In this document: positions 1 to 6,958 of the stretch, piece after piece | How the letters are laid out: the number at the start of each line of letters is the position of its first letter | How positions within the stretch are numbered: position 1 is the first letter of the stretch | Assembly: GCA_046758845.1 (NCBI GenBank) | Contig: JBHIBA010000045.1 | Location: 1 to 21,428 of the forward strand | Direction: 5' to 3' | DNA from: JBHIBA01 sp046758845 | GTDB lineage: Bacteria > UBA8248 > JACPRG01 > G963555815 | DNA: 21,428 bases | Notes under the pieces: generated by a model | Told to the model about the DNA's origin: nothing | Seen by the model: the letters and a program-made list of their open reading frames with translations, nothing else | Database searches by the model: none | Position numbers and translations under genes: made by a program

Positions 1-48
1 GCAAGCCTCCTCCACCGTCTTCGCCGTGATCAACTCAAAATTCCGCAT
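1..48 (-). CDS. Partial start of a probable FAD-binding subunit of a molybdopterin (xanthine dehydrogenase/CO dehydrogenase-type) enzyme
   Basis: Only the first 16 codons lie in the window; the gene runs off the left edge. The minus strand reads ATG at 46-48 and then M-R-N-F-E-L-I-T-A-K-T-V-E-E-A-C, open to the edge. A GAGG Shine-Dalgarno-like run lies about 8 bases upstream, near 57-60. The pattern M-(R/K)-x-F-E-x-x-x-(P/A)-K-T-x-E-E-A is typical of the N-terminus of medium (FAD-binding) subunits of the xanthine dehydrogenase family. That assignment rests on 16 residues, so it is tentative. The gene is divergent from ilvD. Confidence 0.4.
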   Translation of the reverse strand, partial: MRNFELITAKTVEEAC

Positions 49-421
49 GCCCCCGATCCTCGAAATGGTTTCCTGCCCCCCGCTTTTTGCGAAGAGCGGG
101 CAGTGAATGGAGAACTATGACCGGATCAAAGAGAAAAGGTGAAGGCGAGAATGATAAAAGGGGACGGGAGGGTTGATCCGTCCGGCAACCCGAGAACACA
201 GTTGTAGCGAAGGTAAAATTATCCATTTGGCAAGGGCGGCCCCAGGACCGGGTGCAAAAGTTCTCGCGTTCTGAGAATCTCAAGTGGCCCATTCCCAGGG
301 GAAGGGACCATCACTCAGAAGCAAGGCCGATTGAATTTTTTTACCACAGAATCCCCCGATTTTCAATCAATTTTCGTTAGCCGTGAATCAGAACACCGAT
401 CCTTCGGGTGAGCCATCCGTG
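49..421. other. Divergent intergenic region between the partial left gene and ilvD
   Basis: No convincing gene is visible; a short minus-strand frame at 35-292 has no family resemblance. An imperfect hairpin (73-84 with 95-103, plus a three-base bulge) lies in the leader of the leftward gene. The part from about 300 to 400 is AT-richer than its surroundings, as expected for a promoter region. No T-box, leader peptide rich in Leu/Ile/Val, or other attenuator was recognised upstream of ilvD. Confidence 0.4.
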
Positions 422-427
422 TACAAT
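422..427 (+). promoter_or_regulatory. Possible -10 box for ilvD
   Basis: TACAAT matches the sigma70 -10 consensus at five of six bases and lies 48 bases upstream of the ilvD start. The hexamer 17 bases further upstream is a poor -35, so this is a weak call. Confidence 0.3.
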
Positions 428-474
428 GGTGTCTGGGGCTTCATCCCTCAACACGCGAGCATAAGGAGGCAGGA

Positions 475-2148
475 ATGACACTGGACCCGAAACACCGGAG
501 CCGGGGCATTACTGATGGCTGGGATCACGCGCCCGCGCGAGCCATGCTCAAGGCCTGCGGCTTTTCGGACGATGACCTCTCCAAGCCGATCGTCGGCATC
601 GCCAATACCTGGATCGAAGTGATGCCCTGCAACTACCACCTTCGTCGGCTGGCCGAGAAAGTGAAGGAAGGCGTCCGTGCGGCCGGCGGAACCCCCATCG
701 AGTTCAATACCATCGCCGTCTCCGACGGTGTGACCATGGGAACCGAAGGGATGAAAGCCTCGCTGGTCAGCCGCGAGGTGATCGCCGATTCCATCGAGCT
801 TGTGGCCCGGGGCCACCTCTTCGACGCGGTGGTGGCCCTGTCGGGGTGTGACAAGACCATCCCCGGGACGGTCATGGCCCTCGCCAGGCTCAACCTCCCC
901 AGCATCATGCTCTACGGCGGCTCGATCCTGCCCGGCCGGTTTCAGGACCACGACGTGACGATCCAGGACGTCTTCGAGGCGGTGGGCGCCCATGCTGCGG
1001 GCAAGATGAGCGATGAAGAGCTCCGCGAGCTGGAGGGCTGCGCCTGTCCGGGACCGGGGGCCTGCGGGGGACAGTTCACGGCCAACACCATGGCCACGGC
1101 CATGGAGTTTCTGGGCATTTCGGTCCTGGGTACTGCGAGCGTCCCCGCCGTTGAGCCGAAAAAGGACGAGGTCGCCTTCCAGGTGGGGCGGAAGGTCATG
1201 GACATCCTGGCCCGCGACCTGCGCCCGAGCCAAATAATCACGCGAAAAGCCCTGGAGAATGCCATCGCCTCCATCGCCACCACCGGAGGCTCCACCAACG
1301 GCGTTCTGCACCTGCTCGCCATCGCCAAGGAGATGGGCGTGCCCCTGGCGCTCGAGGACTTCGACACCATCAGCGCCCGCACTCCGCTCCTGGTGGATCT
1401 GAAACCTTGGGGCCGTTTCGTCGCCACCGATCTCTACCGCGCCGGTGGAATCGCTCTGGTCGCCAGACGACTCCTGGACGCGGGAGTCTTGAACGCGGAT
1501 GAAATGACGGTCAGCGGACGCACCATCGGCGAGGAGGCGAGGGACGCTGCGGAAACCCCCGGCCAGGAAGTCGTCCAGCCCCTGAACAGTCCCCTGCACC
1601 CCAACGGAGGACTCGTCGTCCTCAAGGGGAACCTCGCCCCCGAAGGCTGCATCCTGAAGGTGGCGGGAAAGGAGAGGCTGACTCACCGGGGACCCGCGCG
1701 CGTTTTCGACCGAGAGGAGGACACCTTTCGGGCCGTGTCGCGGAGAGAGATCAAACCGGGCGATGTCGTGGTCATCCGCTATGAGGGGCCCAAGGGCGGG
1801 CCGGGGATGCGGGAGATGCTCGCTGTGACGGCCGCCCTGGTGGGCGAAGGCCTGGGAGATTCGGTGGCCCTGCTCACGGACGGACGGTTCTCGGGCGCCA
1901 CCCACGGGCTCATGGCCGGACACGTCGCCCCGGAAGCGGCCGTGGGGGGTCCCATCGCGGCGGTGCGGGACGGCGACACCATCGTTTTTGATGTGCCGGC
2001 CAGAACGCTCTCGGTGGAGATCTCGAAGAAGGAGATGCGCTCACGCCTGAAGGACTGGAACCCGCCCGAGCCTCATTATCCGAGCGGCGTGATGGCCAAG
2101 TACGCCCGTCTGGTTTCTTCGGCTTCCGAGGGGGCCGTCACACGATGA
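475..2148 (+). CDS. ilvD: Dihydroxy-acid dehydratase
   Basis: IlvD removes water from 2,3-dihydroxy-isovalerate and 2,3-dihydroxy-3-methylvalerate, giving the 2-keto acid precursors of valine, leucine and isoleucine. The 557-residue protein has the family's usual length and colinear motifs. Three cysteines at about residues 52 (M-P-C-N), 125 (S-G-C-D-K-T) and 197 (G-A-C-G-G-Q-F-T-A-N-T) match the iron-sulfur cluster ligands, here in the pattern of the [2Fe-2S] type. Asp84 in the S-D-G motif and Asp126-Lys127 fit the Mg site and the carbamylated lysine. D-G-R-F-S-G occurs near the C-terminus. A perfect AAGGAGG ribosome-binding site at 463-469 lies five bases before the ATG. The related sugar-acid dehydratases (Edd, xylonate dehydratase) were considered, but the motif spacing and length favour IlvD. 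The next gene follows after 80 bases on the same strand. Confidence 0.95.
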   Translation: MTLDPKHRSRGITDGWDHAPARAMLKACGFSDDDLSKPIVGIANTWIEVMPCNYHLRRLAEKVKEGVRAAGGTPIEFNTIAVSDGVTMGTEGMKASLVSREVIADSIELVARGHLFDAVVALSGCDKTIPGTVMALARLNLPSIMLYGGSILPGRFQDHDVTIQDVFEAVGAHAAGKMSDEELRELEGCACPGPGACGGQFTANTMATAMEFLGISVLGTASVPAVEPKKDEVAFQVGRKVMDILARDLRPSQIITRKALENAIASIATTGGSTNGVLHLLAIAKEMGVPLALEDFDTISARTPLLVDLKPWGRFVATDLYRAGGIALVARRLLDAGVLNADEMTVSGRTIGEEARDAAETPGQEVVQPLNSPLHPNGGLVVLKGNLAPEGCILKVAGKERLTHRGPARVFDREEDTFRAVSRREIKPGDVVVIRYEGPKGGPGMREMLAVTAALVGEGLGDSVALLTDGRFSGATHGLMAGHVAPEAAVGGPIAAVRDGDTIVFDVPARTLSVEISKKEMRSRLKDWNPPEPHYPSGVMAKYARLVSSASEGAVTR

Positions 2149-2228
2149 AACCGGGTAAGTCGGGACGGGGCCGAGCGCCGGGCCGAATGAATCGGGAGTC
2201 CCTTCCACGAGGCGGAGGGAAATGAACC

Positions 2229-3794
2229 GTGAACATGGCGGCCTATCTGGTGCGGTCGGCGCGCTGCTTCGGCCCGCGGCCGGCGATCTCCGTAGGCGCA
2301 AACCTGTTTTGCACCTACGCAGAGCTGGCTAGACGCGCCGCGACCCTGGCGGGCGGGCTCCGGGACCGATTGGGCCTTGCGCCCGGCGACCGCGTCGCCC
2401 TCACGATGAAGAACTGCCCCGAATTCGTAGAGGTCCTATATGCCGTTTGGCACGCAGGTCTTTGCGCCGTGCCCGTCAACGCCAAGCTCCACCCGCGCGA
2501 GTTCGAGTTCATCCTGGAAAACGCCGGGGCGAGGGTTTGCTTTTCGACGCCGGACCTGATGGAGGCCGTGGGGCGGCTGCAGGATTCGATCCCCGGCCTC
2601 GAGCGCGTCATCTCAACCGGCTCAGCGGATTACCACGCCCTGCTCGGGGGCGACTCCATCCCGATGCAGGAACGAGGGGCGGACGATGTCGCCTGGCTCT
2701 TCTACACCAGTGGAACGACCGGCCGCCCCAAGGGCGCCATGCTGACTCACCGCAACCTTCTGGCCATGACGCTGACCTACTTCGCCGACGTCGACCGCGT
2801 CTCAGAGGAAGACTGCATCCTCCACGCCGCGTCCATGTCCCACGGCTCAGGCCTGTACATCATGCCCCACGTGGCCAAGGCGGCGAACCAGGTGATCCCG
2901 GAGAGCGGCGGCTTCGACCCGGAGGAGATCTTCCGCCTCATAGCCGCCCACAAGGGCGTGAGCTTTTTCGCCGCCCCCACCATGGTCACGCGGCTCATCC
3001 ACAGTCCCGCGATCGAGGAGGCCGACACGCGCAACCTCAAGACCATCGTGTACGGCGGCGGGCCCATGTACACCCGGGACTTGAAAAGAGCGATGGAGCG
3101 GATCGGCTACAAGTTTGTCCAGATCTATGGCCAGGGCGAAAGCCCGATGACGATCACTGCGCTCTGCAAGGAGCGCCACGCCGACACCGGCCATCCCCGC
3201 TACGAGGAGCGCATCGCGTCGGTCGGCGTGCCCCACTCGGCGGTCGAGGTCCGCGTCGCCGATACGGAGGACCGCCCCTTGCCCCCTGGGGAATTGGGGG
3301 AGGTGCTCGTGCGGGGGGACGTGGTGATGCGGGGTTATTGGAACAACCCCGAGGCGACGGCGAGCGCCCTTCGCGGCGGCTGGCTCCACACAGGCGACGT
3401 AGGCGCTATCGACGAGGATGGGTTCCTCACGCTGAAAGACCGCTCCAAGGATCTCATCATCAGCGGAGGGAGCAACATCTACCCGCGCGAGGTGGAGGAG
3501 GTCTTGGTGCGGCACGAGGGCGCGCTGGAGGTCTCGGTGGTGGGGCGCCCCCACGCCGACTGGGGAGAGGAGGTGGTGGCCTTTGTCGTTCCCAAGCCCG
3601 GCGCGGCCTTGACGGAGGGCGATCTCGACGCCCTCTGCCTTGAGCATATCGCCCGCTTCAAACGGCCGCGGGCCTATCGCTTCGTCGAGAGCCTACCGAA
3701 GAACAACTACGGCAAGCTGCTGAAGACCGAACTTCGAGAATGGCTCCGGCGTGAAGTTGAAGGCCGCCAGGGCCCACACCTTGCGGCGGGTTGA
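2229..3794 (+). CDS. AMP-forming acyl-CoA synthetase (fatty-acid or aryl-acid CoA ligase)
   Basis: This ANL-superfamily enzyme activates a carboxylic acid with ATP to an acyl-adenylate and transfers it to CoA. The 521-residue protein shows the P-loop Y-T-S-G-T-T-G-R-P-K-G at residues 159-169, the A5 motif Y-G-Q-G-E-S-P, the hinge region W-L-H-T-G-D followed by K-D-R-S-K-D, and the catalytic C-terminal lysine in N-N-Y-G-K-L-L-K. The GTG start at 2229 is preferred over the ATG at 2235 because a GGAGG run near 2214-2218 is about 10 bases from the GTG. The substrate cannot be read from the sequence. It may be co-transcribed with ilvD: the 80-base gap has no terminator. Confidence 0.88.
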   Translation: MNMAAYLVRSARCFGPRPAISVGANLFCTYAELARRAATLAGGLRDRLGLAPGDRVALTMKNCPEFVEVLYAVWHAGLCAVPVNAKLHPREFEFILENAGARVCFSTPDLMEAVGRLQDSIPGLERVISTGSADYHALLGGDSIPMQERGADDVAWLFYTSGTTGRPKGAMLTHRNLLAMTLTYFADVDRVSEEDCILHAASMSHGSGLYIMPHVAKAANQVIPESGGFDPEEIFRLIAAHKGVSFFAAPTMVTRLIHSPAIEEADTRNLKTIVYGGGPMYTRDLKRAMERIGYKFVQIYGQGESPMTITALCKERHADTGHPRYEERIASVGVPHSAVEVRVADTEDRPLPPGELGEVLVRGDVVMRGYWNNPEATASALRGGWLHTGDVGAIDEDGFLTLKDRSKDLIISGGSNIYPREVEEVLVRHEGALEVSVVGRPHADWGEEVVAFVVPKPGAALTEGDLDALCLEHIARFKRPRAYRFVESLPKNNYGKLLKTELREWLRREVEGRQGPHLAAG

Positions 3795-3812
3795 GGCCGA
3801 TTCCTTGTTTGA

Positions 3813-3829
3813 GGCGCTCAGGGGGCGCC
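3813..3829 (+). repeat. Small GC-rich hairpin after the acyl-CoA synthetase gene
   Basis: GGCGC at 3813-3817 pairs with GCGCC at 3825-3829 across a seven-base loop. There is no following T-run, so it is not a canonical intrinsic terminator, although it may slow transcription or protect the mRNA end. Confidence 0.35.
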
Positions 3830-3929
3830 GGCCCTCTCGTTTCAGGCCGCTGGCCTGCTCTGAGACTACGGCATCCATGAGACCCGGCCCGAAGCATTGT
3901 CGCTGAATCTCTCGGATCAATCCTCCTCT

Positions 3930-4047
3930 GGGGAACGCCCCGCACATCCCCGGGAAGCGAGGAACGGCAGCGATGCATCCCCCGGAATAAAGAAGCCTTT
4001 CGGGGGGTTACCGGGAGTAGACACTCCATGGCCGAGCCGTCAGGCTC
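3930..4047 (+). promoter_or_regulatory. Multi-hairpin leader upstream of the cytochrome P460-like gene
   Basis: Four stem-loops follow each other. GGGG/CCCC at 3930-3933 and 3938-3941 closes a four-base loop. An 11-bp stem with two G-U wobbles pairs 3977-3987 with 3998-4008 around a 10-base loop. GGAGT/ACTCC at 4014-4018 and 4023-4027 closes loop AGAC. GAGCC/GGCTC at 4034-4038 and 4043-4047 closes loop GTCA. No T-run follows any of them, and the gene starts 32 bases after the last. I do not recognise a known riboswitch class; c-di-GMP-I (GEMM) was considered, but its conserved GGCAAACC and ACGCAAAGCC segments are absent. The 284-base gap 3795-4078 otherwise contains no credible gene. Confidence 0.4.
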
Positions 4048-4078
4048 ATTGACCAACTCGTGCAACGGGAGAAGACTC

Positions 4079-4585
4079 ATGCGAAAGGGGGGTTTTGCCT
4101 TGGTTCTGCTGTCCGCTGGCTTGTTGTTCTCGGCGGGGGCTTCAGCCCAGCAGGCGGTTCCCTTCCCGAAGGACTGGAGTGACTGGACGCACGTCACCAC
4201 GACCGTGGTGAACGACAAGACCCACCCGGCCTACGGCGTCCGCCACATCTACGTGAACGACAAAGGGAAACAGGCCGCCCTCTCAGGCGCGACGTCCTTT
4301 CCGGACGGAAGCGCGCTGATCCTCGTTTTCTATAACATCGTAAGCGCCCAGGTGCCGAATCCCAAGGGCGGGAAGTCGCCCAAGCTGATGATGGGAAAGC
4401 GTTTCCGTCTGGACCTGATGGCCAAGGACTCGGGCAAGTACGCCAAAACGGGGGGTTGGAACTACGCGCGTTATAGCCTGCCCGACGAGAAGTTCCAGGC
4501 CAAGGTCAATTACGAGAAGGCCTGCTTCCGGTGCCACTCCCGGGTCAAGGCGCTGGACTTCGTTTTCACCCGCGCGCCCAGGTAG
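4079..4585 (+). CDS. Exported cytochrome P460-family haem protein
   Basis: The family binds a single c-type haem in the periplasm; its members include hydroxylamine- and NO-oxidising P460 and related cytochromes c'-beta. The 168-residue form starts at ATG 4079, which has a GGGAGA ribosome-binding site just upstream. An upstream in-frame ATG at 4028 would only add residues ahead of the signal peptide and overlap the leader hairpins. The N-terminus is a classic signal peptide (positive M-R-K, hydrophobic core, A-S-A near residues 21-23). The haem site C-F-R-C-H is at residues 149-153, near the C-terminus as in P460 proteins, followed by a short F-V-F-T strand. The family assignment rests on this architecture and on the F-P-D-G-S segment near residue 74. 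Whether the haem-crosslinking lysine of true P460 is present cannot be decided by eye. A cupredoxin follows after 35 bases. Confidence 0.7.
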   Translation: MRKGGFALVLLSAGLLFSAGASAQQAVPFPKDWSDWTHVTTTVVNDKTHPAYGVRHIYVNDKGKQAALSGATSFPDGSALILVFYNIVSAQVPNPKGGKSPKLMMGKRFRLDLMAKDSGKYAKTGGWNYARYSLPDEKFQAKVNYEKACFRCHSRVKALDFVFTRAPR

Positions 4586-4620
4586 GCGCGAGAGAAAAAT
4601 CCATCAGGAGCGCGTCTGAG

Positions 4621-4968
4621 ATGAAAAAGGCAATCCTCTTTACGGTCGCGGCAGGGCTCTCAACCCTTTTCGGGTCCCTTCCGGGCGGCGGCTTTGCGGT
4701 GACACAGGCGGCCGAGACCCACAAGGTGATCATCAGGGACTTCGCCTTCGGGCCAGCGAAGCTGACAGTGAAGGTGGGCGACACGGTGGAATTCGTGAAC
4801 GAAGACGCGCTGCCCCACACCGCCACACAAGACGCAGGGGGCGGCTTCGACACGGAGGCCCTTACCGCGGGGCAGTCCAAGAAAATCACCTTCCGAAAAG
4901 TCGGAGTCTTCAACTATAGCTGCTCGATCCACCCTGTTATGCAAGCGGTGATCGAAGTCAAGGAATAG
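4621..4968 (+). CDS. Exported cupredoxin (plastocyanin/amicyanin-like blue copper protein)
   Basis: This small periplasmic type-1 copper protein is probably an electron shuttle. The 115-residue chain starts at ATG 4621 with an AGGAG ribosome-binding site upstream. A signal peptide covers about residues 1-31. The mature part has the cupredoxin pattern: K-V-G-D-T-V-E-F-V-N, then P-H-T-A (His66), then C-S-I-H-P-V-M, which supplies Cys101, His104 and Met107. All four copper ligands are therefore present. It follows the P460-like cytochrome after 35 bases and the pair ends at a strong terminator, so the two are probably one transcript and may exchange electrons (inference). A longer frame begins upstream inside the cytochrome gene, but the signal peptide fixes the start at 4621. 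Confidence 0.88.
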   Translation: MKKAILFTVAAGLSTLFGSLPGGGFAVTQAAETHKVIIRDFAFGPAKLTVKVGDTVEFVNEDALPHTATQDAGGGFDTEALTAGQSKKITFRKVGVFNYSCSIHPVMQAVIEVKE

Positions 4969-5042
4969 CATCCACGAAAAGGAAGATGGCTCCCGGCTCC
5001 GGAAGGGGCGACACCCGCGGGAATTCCCCGACCCAAGAAGCC

Positions 5043-5080
5043 AAAAAAAAGAAGGGACCTCTTCGGTCCCTTCTTTTTTT
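5043..5080. terminator. Bidirectional Rho-independent terminator
   Basis: A long perfect stem pairs the AAAAAAGAAGGGACC arm with its complement across a TCTTC loop. The arms end in A-tracts and T-tracts, so it works as a terminator on both strands. It ends the cytochrome-cupredoxin unit on the plus strand and the orphan gene 5118-5591 on the minus strand. Confidence 0.95.
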
Positions 5081-5117
5081 GATTCTCCTGAGCCCCGCTT
5101 GATCCGGGGAGGGCGAC

Positions 5118-5591
5118 TTACTCCGGATCCTTGTTCGGTCTTTCTCCTGCGGGGAGGGAAACGCCCTCCTCGCCCTTCGACAAGAAGCGAATCCTCGCCT
5201 CTCTCATCCAGGCCTTTTCGTCAAAACGGTCTTGTAAAAACTTCTCGAAAGCAAGCTCGTTCGGCGTCATTTTCCGCCCCGCGGCGGAACCGACTCTCAC
5301 ATCCTGCAGAGGCAGAGTAATCCCTTCTTCTCCGTCCACGAGCGCCTCGTCTTCCCCCACATCGACCTCCGCACTCTCCCCGCTGGACTTGCGCATGAGA
5401 TCCACCTTGGCCTCCAATCTACCCAGGGGGAGAAACCGCAGGGCCAAGGCAACGATGTCCTCACCGTCGAGCGCCCCCTGACGGAGCAACTCATCGACCC
5501 GGGCCTGCACCTCCTTGGAGGAGAGAATGGCCTGGAGGATGGCTTGACTCAATGCCTCATACTTAGGTCCGGGTTTCAGCCGGTCCCACAT
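5118..5591 (-). CDS. Conserved-looking hypothetical cytoplasmic protein
   Basis: I do not recognise this 157-residue protein. It has no signal peptide or membrane segment and is acidic in the middle (a D/E-rich stretch around residues 70-92). It looks helical at both ends: residues 10-45 read like an amphipathic helix pair, and P-N-E-L-A-F-E-K-F-L-Q-D-R-F-D-E near residues 110-125 suggests another helix. It is a likely real gene because it has a good sigma70-like promoter (5732-5760), ends 38 bases before a strong terminator, and stands alone between convergent units. The ATG at 5589-5591 has only a distant GAGG (about 16 bases upstream), so the exact start is uncertain. Confidence 0.65.
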   Translation of the reverse strand: MWDRLKPGPKYEALSQAILQAILSSKEVQARVDELLRQGALDGEDIVALALRFLPLGRLEAKVDLMRKSSGESAEVDVGEDEALVDGEEGITLPLQDVRVGSAAGRKMTPNELAFEKFLQDRFDEKAWMREARIRFLSKGEEGVSLPAGERPNKDPE

Positions 5592-5731
5592 GGCGTTATT
5601 TTTCTTTCCTCAAAGGTTGATCTGATCCGGCTCCCAGGGCGAAAAGGCTATCTCCTATGTCCCTTCCGCCGATAGCTTCTCTTTGATTCCCGTTGAATTC
5701 CGGGGAACCGCCAAATTCCCCCGACGGTTTC

Positions 5732-5760
5732 AATATATAACGCTGCACAGGGTCCGACAA
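5732..5760 (-). promoter_or_regulatory. Sigma70-like promoter of the orphan gene 5118-5591
   Basis: On the minus strand TTGTCG (5755-5760) and TATATT (5732-5737) are separated by exactly 17 bases. The -10 matches consensus at five of six positions and the -35 at four of six. Transcription would start near 5725, giving a leader of about 130 bases before the ATG at 5591. Confidence 0.55.
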
Positions 5761-5847
5761 CTCCTTCTCCGCCCTCTTCGGTAATTCAACCCTGCCATAC
5801 CCGCCTACCGAGAGATCCGCAAAGCGAATTGCAAGGAAAACCCTTCA

Positions 5848-6036
5848 TCATTGAGATATCGTTTTCAGCGCAGCCAATAACCCGCGTGGCGTCCCGGGTG
5901 CGACGAGGATTCTGCCGTGACCTTCCGCTTGGCTCAGCGCGACATCACCGTCAAAGATTAACCGCTCCCAGTGGCAAATCTCGGCGCTCCCCTCCGGGAC
6001 GCGCCCATATTGAGGCGTCGGACGGGGCTCTCCCAC
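5848..6036 (-). CDS. Possible small ORF or gene remnant downstream of the DUF4340 gene
   Basis: A GTG-started frame of 62 codons lies 28 bases after the stop of the DUF4340 C-terminal part, on the same strand. Its second half (F-D-G-D-V-A-L-S-Q, then R-I-L-V-A-P-G-T-P-R-G-L-L-A-A-L) looks protein-like, but I recognise no family. There is no clear ribosome-binding site. It could be a decayed gene fragment or chance. The rest of the 5592-6064 gap holds only the promoter listed separately and no other gene that I can see. Confidence 0.2.
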   Translation of the reverse strand: MGEPRPTPQYGRVPEGSAEICHWERLIFDGDVALSQAEGHGRILVAPGTPRGLLAALKTISQ

Positions 6037-6064
6037 GGGAGGAGCGGCGCCCGCCTCTCCGCTA

Positions 6065-6949
6065 TCATCCCTTGGCTAAAAAGCCCTTATAGCCTTTGGG
6101 AACGTTTTCCAGGAAGCGAGGCTCGATGGTGTAGACCCGCTCTTCCTGTCCGCGCCGCACGTAGACCTTTTTCGCTTTTTGGTCGTGGACAAAGCGGAGG
6201 GTGGGAAGCTTTTTGTCGTCCCGGAGGATCGCTTCCAGAACCAGGTCGGGTTTGGAAAAGTCCTGGGCTTTAGCTTCGGCGACCTCTTCAAATTCCAGGA
6301 AGTAGATCTCGTTGAGGATGAAATCCATTTTGTCTTTAACGGCGATCTCGTCCAGGGGTTTCAGCATCCGCCAGCGGTGCCCCTCTTTGACCAGCTCCAC
6401 CTGATCGTCCGGATAACTGAACCGCAGCTTTTTCACGTCATTGTATTCGAAGGCCAGGGACTTGCGCTCCTGAAGGTCCCAGACGTCTTTGCTGATACGA
6501 TCCACCGTATCCCTGGTCAGGAGGAAGAGCGTTCCGTCAGCCTCCCGCCGGGCGTACCAGCGCTCGCGATCTTCTTTGTCTTTTGCAGTGGGATCGGGGG
6601 GGCCCTCCCGTCCCACGGAAAACCGCAGCGGCTTTTCCTTCCCCTCGACATGCAGGGCGACCTTTCGGGTGACCGGCTCCATCCCCTTGGGATCGGGCAA
6701 ACCGGACGGGCCATCGAAAAATCCGGCGACCTTCGCGTACTTGATGTCCCACAGCATGTCGCTGATTCGCCGGTCGTTGCCCTTCACCTTCACGCCGTCC
6801 CCCTCGACCACCCAGTCATCCTTCCCGGCCTTCCGGACGAGGACCTTCCCCTTCGGCCCCTCCAGCTCGATCTTCCCGACCGCCTCCTTCTCGAATTCTA
6901 CGATCCGCCGGTTCCGGGCCTCCAGAGGATTTTTCGGGAGGTCTTCCAC
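6065..6949 (-). CDS. DUF4340 repeat protein, C-terminal part after an in-frame stop
   Basis: These 294 codons carry the last strands of the second repeat unit plus the third and fourth DUF4340 units of a protein whose first half is 6956-7867. The frame is the same as that of the first half; only TGA and two sense codons (TGG AGT) separate them. The nominal GTG start (6947-6949) falls inside a repeat unit, not at a domain boundary. A GGAG nine bases upstream could allow re-initiation, so translation as a separate chain is possible but would yield an incomplete domain. DUF4340 proteins usually accompany GldA/F/G-type ABC transporters and are thought to sit outside the membrane. This half has no signal peptide or membrane helix of its own, which argues that it is natively the tail of the upstream part. 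Confidence 0.6.
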   Translation of the reverse strand: MEDLPKNPLEARNRRIVEFEKEAVGKIELEGPKGKVLVRKAGKDDWVVEGDGVKVKGNDRRISDMLWDIKYAKVAGFFDGPSGLPDPKGMEPVTRKVALHVEGKEKPLRFSVGREGPPDPTAKDKEDRERWYARREADGTLFLLTRDTVDRISKDVWDLQERKSLAFEYNDVKKLRFSYPDDQVELVKEGHRWRMLKPLDEIAVKDKMDFILNEIYFLEFEEVAEAKAQDFSKPDLVLEAILRDDKKLPTLRFVHDQKAKKVYVRRGQEERVYTIEPRFLENVPKGYKGFLAKG

Positions 6950-6958
6950 ACTCCATCA
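6950..6958 (-). other. In-frame TGA interrupting the DUF4340 reading frame
   Basis: The minus strand reads F-E-L-E-stop-W-S-V-E-D-L-P-K without any frame change. The three other repeat units of this protein have, at the same place, Y-L-L-P-V-N-A-R-G-R-F-E-K, F-L-L-T-R-D-T-V-D-R-I-S-K and Y-T-I-E-P-R-F-L-E-N-V-P-K: all 13 residues long and alignable without gaps across the stop. The codon therefore replaces one residue of a continuous repeat. A single C-to-T change from CGA (Arg, as in unit three) would explain it. Nonsense mutation, assembly or sequencing error, or read-through are possible. Confidence 0.85.

Noticed and set aside
448..1923. Long open frame of 491 codons antisense to ilvD
   Set aside because: It mirrors a well-supported enzyme gene in GC-rich DNA, has low-complexity His/Gly/Asp composition and no family resemblance.
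3930..4047. c-di-GMP-I (GEMM) riboswitch ahead of the cytochrome gene
   Set aside because: The GGGGTTACC-like segment is reminiscent of the 3' part of some GEMM RNAs, but the conserved core segments of the class are missing.
3658..4218. Minus-strand frame of 186 codons between the acyl-CoA synthetase and cytochrome genes
   Set aside because: It overlaps both plus-strand genes and the hairpin leader and has no recognisable domain or ribosome-binding site.
6920..6958. TGA in the DUF4340 frame as a selenocysteine codon
   Set aside because: Only a weak CCUCC/GGAGG hairpin follows, the position is not a redox site in the other three repeats, and no selenoprotein family is known here. Mutation or sequencing error is simpler.
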